Assembly (NCBI GenBank): GCA_033239005.1
Contig: BSQZ01000002.1
Location: 2,226,001-2,290,000, forward strand
From: Lamellibrachia satsuma
Taxonomy: Eukaryota; Annelida; Polychaeta; Sabellida; Siboglinidae
DNA length: 64,000 nt
Direction: 5' to 3'
In this document: piece by piece, positions 1 through 10,499 of the stretch
Layout of the letters: every line of letters starts with the position of its first letter
Numbering within the stretch: position 1 is the first letter of the stretch
Position numbers and translations under genes: made by a program
The notes under the pieces: generated by a model
Told to the model about the DNA's origin: nothing
Database searches by the model: none
The model's input: only the letters and a program-made list of their open reading frames with translations

Positions 1-1
1 G

Positions 2-451
2 TTCTTCGCCGTATACTTGTTGCCTGCAACAGCGTACGTTTATCTTTATGGTAGCGTGACATTAGCGCTGTACCGCAGGAGAAGCAGCACCAGTGTGAAC
101 AGTTCTAAAGCCATCGACTCAGCACAGTCGACTATAACGAAGACAGCCATTTCATTGACAGGAATCTTCCTCTTCGCCATCGGTTTCGACGCATGGGCAT
201 ACGTCCTCGGATACACCGGCGTGGTGGAATACGAATTTGGATCCGGTAAACAAAAGATCGGGGTGTTTTTCTCGGTGTTCAATTCTATCGTAAATCCCTT
301 TGTCTATGTAGCTCTAATGCCGTCATTTCGCGTCAGCTTGAGAAAGACCTTTTCATGTTGTATAAAATACACTGTCGAGACGTGCAGCTCCAAAGAACTG
401 AACAAAACATCATATTCAGAGTCGTCCAGAATTTCAATCACTAACGTGTAA
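2..451 (+). CDS. Rhodopsin-like (class A) 7TM receptor, copy A, 3' part only (cut by window start)
   Basis: The frame is already open at the first base and runs to a TAA at 449-451, so about 149 C-terminal residues are in view; the rest lies outside the window. What is visible: the end of TM5 (FFAVYLLPA), the third intracellular loop with a basic run (LYRRRSS), TM6 with FAIGFDAWAYVLGY instead of the usual CWxP, TM7 with the class A motif NPFVY, then a short helix 8 with paired cysteines (FSCC, possible palmitoylation) and a Ser-rich tail ending ISITNV. It is a near-identical inverted counterpart of the gene on the minus strand at 32,376-33,809. Differences are mostly conservative substitutions (for example VTLAL against VVLAL, IKYTV against IKDTV). 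An AATAAA at 1,070-1,075 could end its transcript. The ligand cannot be inferred. Confidence 0.85.
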   Translation, partial: FFAVYLLPATAYVYLYGSVTLALYRRRSSTSVNSSKAIDSAQSTITKTAISLTGIFLFAIGFDAWAYVLGYTGVVEYEFGSGKQKIGVFFSVFNSIVNPFVYVALMPSFRVSLRKTFSCCIKYTVETCSSKELNKTSYSESSRISITNV

Positions 452-469
452 CATTTCCCCAGATGAAAT

Positions 470-1012
470 ATGGTTATCGACACTTTTTTTCTCAATGTGA
501 CTGTTTCCGACGTTTTATTGTGTTTTGTGGTGGACATAATTGTTTGTCGCAGTGTTATTATCAAAGAGTAACATAGACTGTTGTTAGCACAACATATCCG
601 CAAACTGAGGGTTAAACATATTTACGTAGTAATCGTTTTAGTGAAATTAATACAGTGTTGATTTAATTAATCAACTTAATCATGACTGTCATATATGTTC
701 AGTAAATGCATGAAGGTTACCAAATGCATTGCTCGTAGTCATCTAGTATATAACCTGTTATGTTCTTCATTATTTCTACCTAACATTTGATATATTGCCA
801 GACGAACTTTGTAAATCATTGAGTTTTATCATTATTACATAGTGTGTGTTATTCCAGACGAACTATGTCTATCGACACTTGATTTGTGTTCCAGTGTGAC
901 TGTTTCAGACGTCTTCTATGGATTTGTTGTGGACATTATTGCTTGTCACAGTATTATTAACACGTAGGAAAATAGTCAATTGTTAGCACAACATATTCGC
1001 TCAGTTACGGGT
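470..1012 (+). repeat. Imperfect ~145-bp direct repeat downstream of receptor A
   Basis: Segments 470-600 and 862-1,012 share ATCGACACTT, GTGTGACTGTTTC.GACGT, GTTGTGGACAT, GTTAGCACAACATAT in the same order. The pair is mirrored behind receptor B (31,806-31,960 and 32,215-32,350) and largely kept behind receptor C (49,070-49,600). It would lie in the receptor 3' UTR if the AATAAA at 1,070 is used. Confidence 0.78.
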
Positions 1013-1069
1013 AATAACAGTGAAATAGTTTTATTGTTAGTTTTATAGTTTTAGCCATTTGTCGTGATG

Positions 1070-1075
1070 AATAAA
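1070..1075 (+). terminator. AATAAA polyadenylation signal candidate, receptor A
   Basis: ATGAATAAAGCATT, 619 bp after the receptor stop; the equivalent hexamer is kept in the B copy (minus strand near 31,750) and probably in C (minus, near 48,995). Confidence 0.5.
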
Positions 1076-1907
1076 GCATTAACACAATACATGTCTTTAT
1101 GATCGTTGTGATATTCGCGTTACGGTAATGCGACTCGACCTAAGCAGTAACAAATGTGCACGAACAAAGTCTGTGAGAACAAATCTGAACGAATTACCAT
1201 TACTCATGGTAGCAACTTTGATTGTTATAATGACATGCACTATACGCAATTCATCGAGTATCCGGCCAGCGCTTTACGGCTACTAAAGCTGGTTGTAGGG
1301 TTTAATCAAGAACTTTCAACACAAGGACTAATGTCTGACATCAAGTAAAATTAAGTAAGCATGCTCGAGTACCACAAGCCAGACAACCCATCAATATCCA
1401 ACTATAGCCGGACAGGGTAACCGATGTAATTTGCGGTGCGGCGCGTGCAATCCGACCTAGATGACCCGACATAGAAATTTGACATCATATGCATGTCAGA
1501 ATACTAGGTGATCATTAAAATACACAGTGAACTGTTTCCGTCAGCCCACGATGACACCTCGGCAATGGTTTTGTTTCGTGAAAATCTGGAAATGTTTGAC
1601 AATTTGGTGCCACAATTGACCAATAGCAAGATAAGATTTTGCAAGCATTGGTGCAATAAATGTGTTCGTTTAAGAAATATACGCTTTTAGGAATGATTAA
1701 TTACATCGTAGCTATATTCTGCGCATATTGATGTCACCGGTTATGGGGTACATTCCGAACAGCGCATGTGTAATGGTTGGAGGTTTAAATCCAGTTTTGA
1801 CCGGAAAAAACTCACAAATCCCGCGCTGATTGTTCGCTGCCGATCTCATGCATCCAGTGACTCCCGAGCCTCATGAAAGCATCAGGATTGGGAATAACAA
1901 TCATTCG

Positions 1908-2033
1908 TGACGTCAAAAAACAATGATGGATAACATAAGCCGCGTATATAGAGGAATCCGTCGAAAACTAACTAAACTAAACTAATCAAAGATGGCACTC
2001 ACGGACAAGGAAGGCATTGACGCAGTGCAATGA
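1908..2033 (+). promoter_or_regulatory. Promoter-like CRE + TATA with a 13-codon coding start (orphan first exon?)
   Basis: A consensus CRE TGACGTCA (1,908-1,915) precedes a TATATAG box (1,945-1,951) and an ATG at 1,992 with reading MALTDKEGIDAVQ, then TGA at the edge of dispersed repeat X. In units B (minus, ~30,900) and C (minus, ~48,150) the codons for MALTDKEGIDA are kept, with a synonymous change in B, while the CRE and, in C, the TATA are altered. It could be the 5' end of a gene truncated by the repeat. I do not recognise the protein. Confidence 0.35.
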
Positions 2034-2039
2034 CGCAGT

Positions 2040-2300
2040 GCCTCGCAACCTGAACACCTGAACACCTGACACATATCACGGATGATTAAAACAAGGTGGG
2101 TGTTTTCATTAATTAGTGAAACATGACGCATGGATTCACGCTCTGGAGCGATTAACACTGATTAGTCATCATTTGATCTCATGAGTTTACTTACTTTACT
2201 GTATCCATCCACTGTTGCCCTGAAACCATGGCCACACCCTTTGGTTGAATTGTTTGATTTGTTCTTATGTAGCCTGTTGCGCCACTACGTGATAGCTCGG
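2040..2300 (+). repeat. Dispersed ~200-260-bp repeat, copy X of A
   Basis: Runs CCTCGCAACCTG..GACACATATC..GGATGAT to CCCTGAAACCATGGCC..TTGTTTGATTTG. Homologous, in opposite orientation, to the repeat at 5,765-5,920. The two bracket about 3.5 kb with the CCTCGCAACC ends pointing outward. Confidence 0.78.
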
Positions 2301-2339
2301 CAAACTAATAGTAGAGCATCTCAACACATGGATTGATCA

Positions 2340-3240
2340 GCTTTACTGCTCGGTTGTTCAGCCAAACAAGTGTATTTTGAAAAAAATAATCAATTCATAA
2401 ATTATATAAGAAATACTTGGAAAACTATAAACGAAAAAATATATATAAAACATTATTGATTGCTAATTATATTCAATAATAAGTTATTGGTAGTGCTCTA
2501 CAAATAATATGTTTCGTGTGACAATTGTTATGAATATTAAAATTTCCCATAATTTGTAAAGTGCGTTATTACTTCTTTTGTTTTAATAAAAATATTCATA
2601 ATGAACATTTTGTGTGTTGAAACGTCTTCGTGATTCTGATGCAACTGTAGTATTATTAGTGCTCATTCTGTAAGTGCGCCATATTGCAAGCTTATGAAAA
2701 CACGGCTAATGCGATAATTCCGCAGTGCAGTGCCCTAAACCACAATATTTGACAATCATAATATGACATAGTATACGCCATTTGTGCACATAAAGTGTCA
2801 CGATAAAATATACAAAGCCACGCATGTATAATTCTGTTCTAAAACACCGGAAATTATATTAAATAATTATTGCACATATTGTACGTAATGACATTAATGA
2901 AATTAAATTTAAATAACATTTATATACATTCACTAAAACGAACCGTGAACGCAACCCACTCAGTAGGAGGCACTTTATATCAAAAGTGACTATATCATTA
3001 TAATTACAATAACACAGGTCATCATATTTAACATAATTAAATTACATTAACATTAAAATAAATCAATTACTTTCGATATTACAATTGTATGATAAAATAT
3101 ACCCGATAAACATTAAAAGCATCGGCTATGGACGACAACTCTGACCTGTTAATTCACGGTCATAGTTTTGTTCGTCGTTTGCAGGAATATGTGTTTCGTA
3201 ATGATAATTCTAAAGTTGTTGGTGCAGACTTGGGTATTTC
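2340..3240. other. AT-rich non-coding stretch (A)
   Basis: No coding frame or RNA gene recognised; mirrored at 29,400-30,560 and repeated at 46,680-47,830. Confidence 0.6.
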
Positions 3241-3353
3241 TGTTAACTTTTCCGATATATGTACCGTTTCGTAAGGGGCCTCACTCTTGACCTTTTGTTA
3301 AACGAGTTACCCCTAGTCCGTGATATTTCGCTAAAGGCGATAATTATCGATAC

Positions 3354-3356
<3 letters not shown>

Positions 3357-3442
<86 letters not shown>
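3357..3442. repeat. (TA)n microsatellite
   Basis: TA repeat with one TTTA interruption; the matching site in the right arm (29,262-29,283) is only about 22 bp and unit C has none (near 46,560). Confidence 0.95.
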
Positions 3443-3445
<3 letters not shown>

Positions 3446-3968
3446 TTACTAAACGGATAATTGATTTCGGCACCGCGGTATGCACTCCAACTGGCAGCAA
3501 TATTTTGATCGGTTAGGGTGCATTTTAATGATGCTGGTATGCGCAAGTATGTGCGGAGTATTCGTGGAGCAGTCATGTTTTTTGCTAACCGGTTTTAATG
3601 TGTGCCAGCTCTTTCCTTTGTGCATGTATTTCTGCTATGTTGCCTGGCGTTCACATACGAATTATTATGTAAATGTAGCTTTGCTGTTAACGTTGGTTAT
3701 GCAAGTGCCTACGAATTATCTGAAATCAATATCAGTACATGCGATGCATTAACTTAACCTTACTAATGGGTGTACATAATTATGTCAGTGTTTAATTTAA
3801 ATGCCAGTGTCTCCACAGCCAGTCCTTTATGGTGTTATTATACTTTACTTATTTTGCCACTTTCATATTAGTAATGCAACTTATATACCACTTTGTCATC
3901 ATTGGCTGTGTTTGAACATGTTGGTGCTATTCGCGATCGTGCGAACAGTGATACGAAGTTTCTACCAT

Positions 3969-4021
3969 GTTCGTATGGTGTACCATGCATGTGTTCGTAT
4001 GGTGTACCATGCATGTGTTCG
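3969..4021 (+). repeat. 24-bp minisatellite, 2 copies
   Basis: Unit TCGTATGGTGTACCATGCAT + GTGT. It contains the near-palindrome ATGGTGTACCAT. Six copies exist at 28,589-28,738 and one at 46,505. Confidence 0.92.
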
Positions 4022-4388
4022 CACTTTCTTCCACCAAGAGGTCACAACAACATGGTGGTTGTTTTGTTACACACTGGCAATCTAGTGTATCTCTACCAGT
4101 TATGATTGCAAATGTTTGGGACTATTTGCGGTTTCTACCCGGTACGTATGGTGCACAGTGCATGTATTCGCACAATTGTGCCATTGTTTGCACCTTTGGT
4201 ACCAACAATCTCAGAGCACTATCTCTACCAGTATAATTGCATTCTAACTTATGCAGACCCTTGTTAACTGATGTTGGATGGTTGGTGCAGTATGACTGAC
4301 AACCATGTTATAAATACATGGGTTAATACCGGTCTATTATCATCTAACTGTGTTTTATTCGGTCACACCAAATTTGTTTGTAAGTCAT

Positions 4389-4461
4389 GTGTGTGCGTGT
4401 GTGTGTGTGTGTGCGTGCGTGCGTGCGTGTGTGCGTGTGCGTGTGCGTGTGCGTGTGTGTG
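4389..4461 (+). repeat. (GT)n/(GTGC)n microsatellite
   Basis: GTGT and GTGC mixture, corresponding to the much longer pure (CA)n at 28,041-28,220 and to a near-absent site at 46,170. Confidence 0.92.
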
Positions 4462-4518
4462 AGGTCACTATTAATGTCGAGTGGACGTCACGTACTACTT
4501 ATTCATTGTATGCTTTGG

Positions 4519-4586
4519 CAGAAGCCCTCGAGTGTGGGATGGGCTTCTGTTACAGGAGGCCTGGTGGGACAAAGGACTGTCCCACC
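4519..4586 (+). other. Two adjacent perfect hairpins of 9 bp each
   Basis: CAGAAGCCC (4,519-4,527) pairs with GGGCTTCTG (4,541-4,549); GGTGGGACA (4,563-4,571) pairs with TGTCCCACC (4,578-4,586). The sequence is conserved at 27,918-27,990 and 46,046-46,115, but there one stem position is mismatched, without compensation. Confidence 0.55.
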
Positions 4587-4838
4587 TATGCTACTTTTGT
4601 CATTTAATAATTGTTTCTCAGTGAGCAACGTTTTATTGGCAGCTAAGCGATATCTCATTTGATATACATGTATTGTATTTTTTCTTGATGAGCATGTTTG
4701 TGCTAGCTGCTAATGTACGTTCTCACTGATACACATTGTTTCATGCTGGTACAATTTTTAAGTGACTTTTACCAACAATTACTATTTGCGTGTTCCTGTA
4801 GCAAACGAGCTTAGGGTTCTGCCATTATGCATCAGCAG

Positions 4839-4840
<2 letters not shown>

Positions 4841-4889
<49 letters not shown>
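4841..4889. repeat. (TA)n microsatellite
   Basis: About 24 TA dinucleotides; expanded to ~113 bp at 27,547-27,659 and collapsed at ~45,780. Confidence 0.95.
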
Positions 4890-4894
<5 letters not shown>

Positions 4895-4950
4895 CAACTC
4901 CCTTCTTAACCTGTGTATAAAGCTATTCGTATATATTATATATGACAAAC

Positions 4951-4985
4951 GCACACATGCGCACGCACGCACACACACACACACA
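4951..4985 (+). repeat. (AC)n/(GCAC)n microsatellite
   Basis: Short AC-rich tract matching 27,481-27,514 and the expanded GT array at 45,411-45,711. Confidence 0.88.
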
Positions 4986-5039
4986 AATACTTTTTACAAA
5001 TATTATTATTATTCACATATGCCTCACAATTATTAAAAC

Positions 5040-5760
5040 ATTTCGAATACTTCTGAAGGTAGTATGGGCATAATAAGCATCAGCATTTAACGATAATTTT
5101 AGACTACCTCGAATATAAGTAAATATTTATTTACTAAGTACAGCGCATTGATAGTTGTAATGACGATGAACACCAACGTTACGTTACTGTGAGAAACTAG
5201 ATTAGTCTAGCGAAATTTAAACACTTGTTAATATAGCCGCAGCAAGACGTAATTGTCAGAAAGATCATAGTCTTGGGTATGTCTCAACGTCCTGAGTACA
5301 CTAATAATTTACACGATTAAAATAGTTTAACAACAGTTCGTCTAGACGACGGCATCCTTGACCTGTCTTTGTCAATGAAAATAAATTGGACAGATTGCCC
5401 AAGTTTCACCCTACATGGTAGTTCTGTTCCACACACAAAAAAGAGAAAGTGCTGCGCAGGCACACATAAACATGTGTTAACCTCTTAGTAGGATCCAACC
5501 AAGTCAACCAGCTGCAAAAGCATACCACATCGATATGATAAATATATTACAAATACAAAACAAGATGTCCGCCGATAAAAACAAACGATGGATCAGTGGT
5601 GATGGATCATATTAAGACAATACAACCTGACACTGGCACATGATTCCCACGTTGCCGGTGATCTCAGACAACGTCCCCAAGCGACGCTTCACTGCAGTGG
5701 CTTAGCTAGGATTTCGAAAAGTGGGAGGCCAATGGGGGACAAGCTTAGTCACTCATTAGC
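5040..5760. other. Non-coding stretch (A)
   Basis: Nothing recognised. Mirrored at 26,720-27,410 and partly at 45,170-45,410. Confidence 0.55.
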
Positions 5761-5764
5761 TTAA

Positions 5765-5920
5765 CATGCATAACAGGTTACGTAATAATCAAAATCAAAC
5801 AATTTAACTTAAGGTTGGGATCATGGTCCAACTCCCCCCCTCCTTCTATACCCACCACAGCTTCACGGCTAATCATCCACGATATGTGTCAGGTTTGCAG
5901 GTTACGAAGCACTGCGTTAT
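5765..5920 (-). repeat. Dispersed repeat, copy Y of A (inverted)
   Basis: Minus-strand CGTAACCTGCAAACCTGACA..GGATGATTAGCC..GCTGTGGTGGG..AATTGTTTGATTTTG, an internally deleted relative of copy X. Confidence 0.78.
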
Positions 5921-6009
5921 TGCTCGTTTGTTCATTTACCAGCCAAACCACATATATCGCCGATGTTTCCTTTGTAGGGTACACTTGATCAATCCCCGCA
6001 GCATATCTC

Positions 6010-7000
6010 TGCATACAACACACACGGACTCGAACAAACAAACAAACAAACAAAATACACTCTTATATTTCATTAATGATAAGCGGTATTATGCATATCT
6101 GTATAGTTTTGCATTAAATTCACGATTCATAGGAATATCAACTATATATTGTATAAAATATATAATAAACATGATTATTATAAACATAGAATTGACATTG
6201 TTATTTTGTACTGTAGCTTTCCTTGATATACGTAACCAGTCCTGCTATGTTATGTTCACCAATACAGTATAACATTTAGTAACACAATTATATTAGTCGC
6301 ATGGTAAATGCTTTAATGCCGATCGCGCGACTTTACTGAAACATCGTCGGCAGTGCATTTAACAAATTTGTTCAATGTCAGTTATCCGTGTTTCGTGGTG
6401 TAGCGCCACTATACTTGGTAATCACTAGTAGCTATTTCCTGGTCCACCATGTGGCGCCACTGTTGTTGCCACGACACTCATCGTTTGTCCCGATTGCGTG
6501 ATGTGACGCAACCGTTTGTCTCTATGAAGCCGTATCATTATTGACATGAGACACAGTTAACCAGCAAGTAACATGATAACTGCGGTGCATGGGGAATTTT
6601 AAAATAGTTCGACCAATAATGGGTCTTGTCCTATACGCTGTGAAGTCTCTCTACGCTCTGTAAAGAAGGGCATCTGTTTTGCTGCGTGACCCAGATGTCT
6701 GCCCGGAATTTTTGTAGCCAATCAATTTGGCTGTGACACATCAAATATGAGTAAAATTGTTTATGACAAATTGGATTAAATGTAAAACCTCAAATAAACC
6801 TTATACCGTTTCAACATAAGCATTGCAATAAGACGGAATATATATGTTATGCTTTAGAATTGGGTTCGTTATGCATAGATTTAAAAAAACTTTAGATTTG
6901 AAACTTCAATATAATTATAATTGCAGCATTAAAGCGCTTCTGACTTTTCTCCACGAGTTTGGCTCTACTCAGCTTCAGAGCCAAGACAGCTACCACAAGG
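6010..7000. other. Non-coding stretch (A)
   Basis: Conserved in all copies (25,460-26,470 and 43,870-44,830) without a consistent reading frame; contains (ACAA)n near 6,040. Confidence 0.55.
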
Positions 7001-7006
7001 CTCTGA

Positions 7007-7463
7007 CTACTCCCGGTGTACGCATGTCTCTTTATTCAAACGTCGCCCCTTGCCATTTATGAGAATGTGATCAATTTGGCTTTCTGTTTTGCCACATCTT
7101 GACTTCCAGATTAATGTATGTATCAGCTTATGTTGGAAGATAGTTCGACCAATTACCAAGTCATTGAATTCACATATGTCACACATCCTTTCTCCATCGT
7201 TGTTCAAGGTTCCATTGCCGTGTCTACCAATGACCCCTTCCTGTGCTATTGTTACCAACTCGTGCATTTAAGTCTCCAATAACAAGCAAGACATCATAAT
7301 TTTTGGGAATTGCTTCTACTGCTGACTGCATATTCTCATAGAAGTCATCCTTCATTTTCTCTTCTGCATTTTCTATAGCATAGGGAGTGATAATTGACAG
7401 TTTTGCAAATTTGGAGAAAAATCTTCTATACAGTAATATCTCACTGATGGGTTTCCATTCCAA
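7007..7463 (-). pseudogene. Non-LTR retrotransposon endonuclease (EEP) fragment, copy A
   Basis: Two overlapping minus-strand frames read WKPISEILLYRRFFSKFAKL, DVLLVIGDLNARVG, then after a frameshift GRHGNGTLNNDGER, NDLVIGRTIFQHK, and ESQIDHILI. GDLNARVG and the DH of QIDHILI are the Asp/Asn and Asp-His catalytic positions of the exonuclease-endonuclease-phosphatase fold found in LINE ORF2 proteins (often annotated craniofacial development protein 2-like). The N-terminal catalytic Asn/Glu region and the reverse transcriptase are absent. The same frameshift occurs in the copies at 25,003 and 43,424, so it was inherited. Confidence 0.85.
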
Positions 7464-7984
7464 GCGTGTCTTGTTTTCTTAAATCTCGATTTCATAAAAC
7501 AACTTTGAATATATTTGTGAAAATTGTCATCAAGTTGTTAGATATAGACGAGTAACGATAATAAGAAACGTTGAGTAAGTAATGTCATAGTTGTGTTGAG
7601 AATAACATCACAACATATAATATTTGAATATAAGTTTTTTAGAGCCATACACCTAATGTGGTAGTATATCACAAATTTCCCAAAGCAATAGTAAAATTCA
7701 AGGAACGGAAAATTATATCATTAGGATAATAGCGTCGCCATGAAGAAGATATTATTGATGGAGTGCTATTCTGCGATGCCAAACATGGGATGTCTTGATC
7801 ACAAACAACGGCGTAGTCTGAACTCCTTAAAGGGCCGGGCGGTGTAACTGAGATACACGCAGCAACAATAGATCTATAAATCTGCTGTTTGTAAAAGAAG
7901 TGGCTATTGAAAAAAATTGTCTAGTCGAAATGTCTCGGCTGTGGCCTGCATCATTGATGGACTCTCCTACACCAACGCAACCAC

Positions 7985-8125
7985 AGACACAGACACACAC
8001 GCACACGCACACGTGCACACGCACACTCATACATACGCACGCGCACTCACAAATATAGAAGACACACACGCACACGCACACGCACACGCACACGCACACA
8101 CACTCATACACACGCACACACATGC
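7985..8125 (+). repeat. (CA)n/(CGCA)n compound microsatellite
   Basis: CA and CGCACA repeats. Together with the flank to 8,220 it is repeated in inverse at 9,495-9,725. Confidence 0.88.
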
Positions 8126-8269
8126 ATGCAGAAAGCAACAAAATAGAATCATTACGCATAATCGTGAACAGGGACGTGCAAAAGTCATTATCATAGCGAC
8201 TGCGTTCGGTTATTGGTAGACACTGGCAACAATTCGCCATATAAAATACAAACACAATATTTACATAAT

Positions 8270-8770
8270 TGCCAAATTAATTACAAGAGTAGTATAAGCC
8301 CAACGGATTATCTGGATCGAAAGCAAACACGCGATGCTGAAAAGATACCCTCCTTTCCTTTAACAACGCTAGAGACAAGGAGGTTAAGAGGAGATCAGAT
8401 TGAAGTGTTTAAGATATTGAATGGGTATGGAAATATTGATAGAAATATGTTTTTCTCACTCAAGAAGGATAGCAGAACTAGAGGACATGAGGTAAAATTA
8501 GTAAAGGATCACTGTAGATTGGACATCAGGAAGCACTCGTTCGCACAGAGGACAATAAATGAATGGAACAAATTGTCTACAGATTGTGTAACTGTTAGCA
8601 GCGTGAATATGTTTAAAAACAAGGTTGACACATATCTCAGGAGGGCGGGTTATAAGTAGGTGAACATTGTTGGACTCTCAATAAGCCAATGGCTTCCTTG
8701 TCCACTTGCCATCTGGCCCTTTGGCTTGGATGGCAAATCTTGTTAAATCTTGTTAAATCTTCTAGTATGT
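8270..8770 (+). pseudogene. CR1/L2-like LINE, C-terminal end of ORF2 plus 3' tail
   Basis: The frame to the TAG at 8,657-8,659 reads TTLETRRLRGDQIEVFKILN, RTRGHEVKLVKDHCRLDIRK, FAQRTINEWNKLS and FKNKVDTYL, the hallmark C-terminal tail after the reverse transcriptase of CR1/L2-type non-LTR elements. The 3' end carries a short direct repeat (AAATCTTGTT two to three times, about 8,739-8,762), as expected for this group. It is inserted beside a (CA)n tract and is absent from the right palindrome arm. Part of the same insertion survives on the minus strand at 42,605-42,722. Confidence 0.85.
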
Positions 8771-9595
8771 GTAGCAGCAAGCAATTACACACAAATAAAA
8801 ACTGCATGCACCTATCTGATATTTTTTTTGAAGTCATATATGGGCAAGGCCAGAAAAAACGAGACATTTTCTACACACTTCTGTCGTCAGCCGTTTTTGT
8901 TATTTTTATATGTGATATAACTATATATTTATTAATAGACTCCACTTAATCGAATACATCACGATGGTTCCACTAATGTACGGTTTTACATAGTATGTTG
9001 TAAAACTTCCACAATTACGATCAAATGTTCAATGCTAAATTGTGCTTTTTTTGCATGTCGCCAGCAACCCTATGAATATATACGCTGTTCAAACGAATAC
9101 ATCTCGTGATATTGAATTACCATGTGTGCATTTTTATGTATGCGGTATATGTGTAAGGCTATTTTACAGTAAAAAAAATCGCAAACAATGTGGCGCTTTG
9201 TGTCTGCATTCCAGATTCGCGTGTCGCCAAAATCAACTGACTTACGCTATATACCATTTTGACATTTAAGTATGTGATCTGCGTCACGACGATTATGTTC
9301 CATATTATCTGTTCCATATAGTCATCATAATAAAAGCAACTCTTCATTAATATAACACCATGTGGTGTTGTTGACCTTGTTCATTATATCGTTTACCTTA
9401 GCTTTCCTTCAAACAGTCTAGTTGTCGTGTTGTGCATTTACAAAATTTACCTTATGTTGATATACATTACTGCTTTTTTGTTAGAAAAGGCCGTATTATG
9501 TCTACCAATAACCGAATGCAGTCGCTATGATAATGACTTTTGCACGTCCCTGTTCACGATTATGCGTAATGATTCTATTTTGTTGCTTTCTGCAT

Positions 9596-9725
9596 GCGTG
9601 TGTGTGTGTGTGTGTGCGTGTGTGTGTGCGTGTGCGTGTGCGTGTGCGTGTGCGTGTGTGTCTTCTATATTTGTGAGTGCGCGTGCGTATGTATGAGTGT
9701 GCGTGTGCACGTGTGCGTGTGCGTG
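9596..9725 (+). repeat. (GT)n/(GTGC)n compound microsatellite, inverted partner of 7,985-8,125
   Basis: Reverse-complement copy of the tract and flank at 8,000-8,215, including the single-copy piece GATAATGACTTTTGCACGTC at 9,529. Confidence 0.9.
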
Positions 9726-9729
9726 AGTA

Positions 9730-10470
9730 GTACCTTATAGCATATTAATCCTCACTTTTATCAACATCTCCATCCGGTTGCGCGCGCAGCCCCCTATAGC
9801 GCCATCTAGTGACTGACACGCGAGCGCATGCACGCGCGTGCATGCACGCGCGTCGTCGTAACCGTAGCGCCATCTAGCGACTGACGCGTGCGTGCGCTCG
9901 CACGCGCGCGTGGTCTTCTGGGTAACACGTGCGGTCTTTAGCGACTGCGACTGAATGGTGGACTGACGGGTGCGCTCTCTAGCGACTGCGACTGAATGGC
10001 GGGCTGACGGGCGGGGACACCTAACGGACTTATGGTTATTGACCTAGTAAGGAGACGAACAAAAGCGTACGGTGCACACGTATTTTATTGAATAAAACAA
10101 AGCGGTAGCGATACAATCGTAACGACAACAGTACAAGCGTGTTCGAATGAATACAACGGGTATGATGATGACGATGAGTTGACTTGCGGATGTCGACCAT
10201 CACGCCAGAGGTCGCGAACTTACGGGTGTCTCCACCTCGCCAGAGGCTCGAGTCCGTCGTTGCGTAAGCCTCTTGCCATTCCTCCTCCAGCGGCGGCGGC
10301 GGCGGCGGCGACGGCGAAGCGGGGCTGAACGTGCAACCGCTAATTCCACTATTCCAACACCTGCTTCCGGGACCAAAGTAAGTCGTATTCGCGTGCCGCC
10401 CAACTTTTTAACTGCGCGGTGGCTATGCGCTAGCCGCGTAATGTTTTCGCGCGAGTATCCGTGGTAACAG
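9730..10470 (-). other. CpG-rich segment, left (possible solo LTR or promoter island)
   Basis: GC- and CpG-rich, strikingly different from the AT-rich surroundings. It has GCGCCATCTAG(T/C)GACTGAC twice, an alternating purine-pyrimidine stretch (CACGCGCGTGCATGCACGCG), a duplicated ~40-bp motif (TAGCGACTGCGACTGAATGG, 9,939 and 9,979) and a CGG tract (10,290-10,310, 7 triplets). On the minus strand AATAAAA lies at ~10,088-10,094, followed by a T/GT-rich stretch, as in an LTR R-U5, but no primer site or LTR partner was found. Confidence 0.45.
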
Positions 10471-10499
10471 TAACCGCGATAGTGGACATAGGAACGACT

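Larger units (their letters stand above)
7990..9725. repeat. Nested inverted repeat around a LINE 3' end
   Basis: Arms 7,990-8,220 and 9,495-9,725, each about 230 bp with unique flank plus CA/GT tract. The spacer holds the CR1-like LINE end (8,270-8,770) and AT-rich sequence with no gene seen (8,780-9,490). Like the large palindrome, it has a LINE 3' end between inverted arms. Confidence 0.82.

Noticed and set aside
3243..3516. Tyr-Ile repeat proteins at this and other TA tracts
   Set aside because: They are frames through (TA)n and occur on both strands.
5823..6272. 149-codon + strand frame
   Set aside because: It begins in dispersed repeat Y, is not kept open in the homologous positions of units B and C beyond chance, and shows no domain.
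8637..8949. Overlapping short frames in the LINE 3' flank
   Set aside because: They lie after the ORF2 stop in the LINE 3' UTR and AT-rich flank and have no recognisable features.
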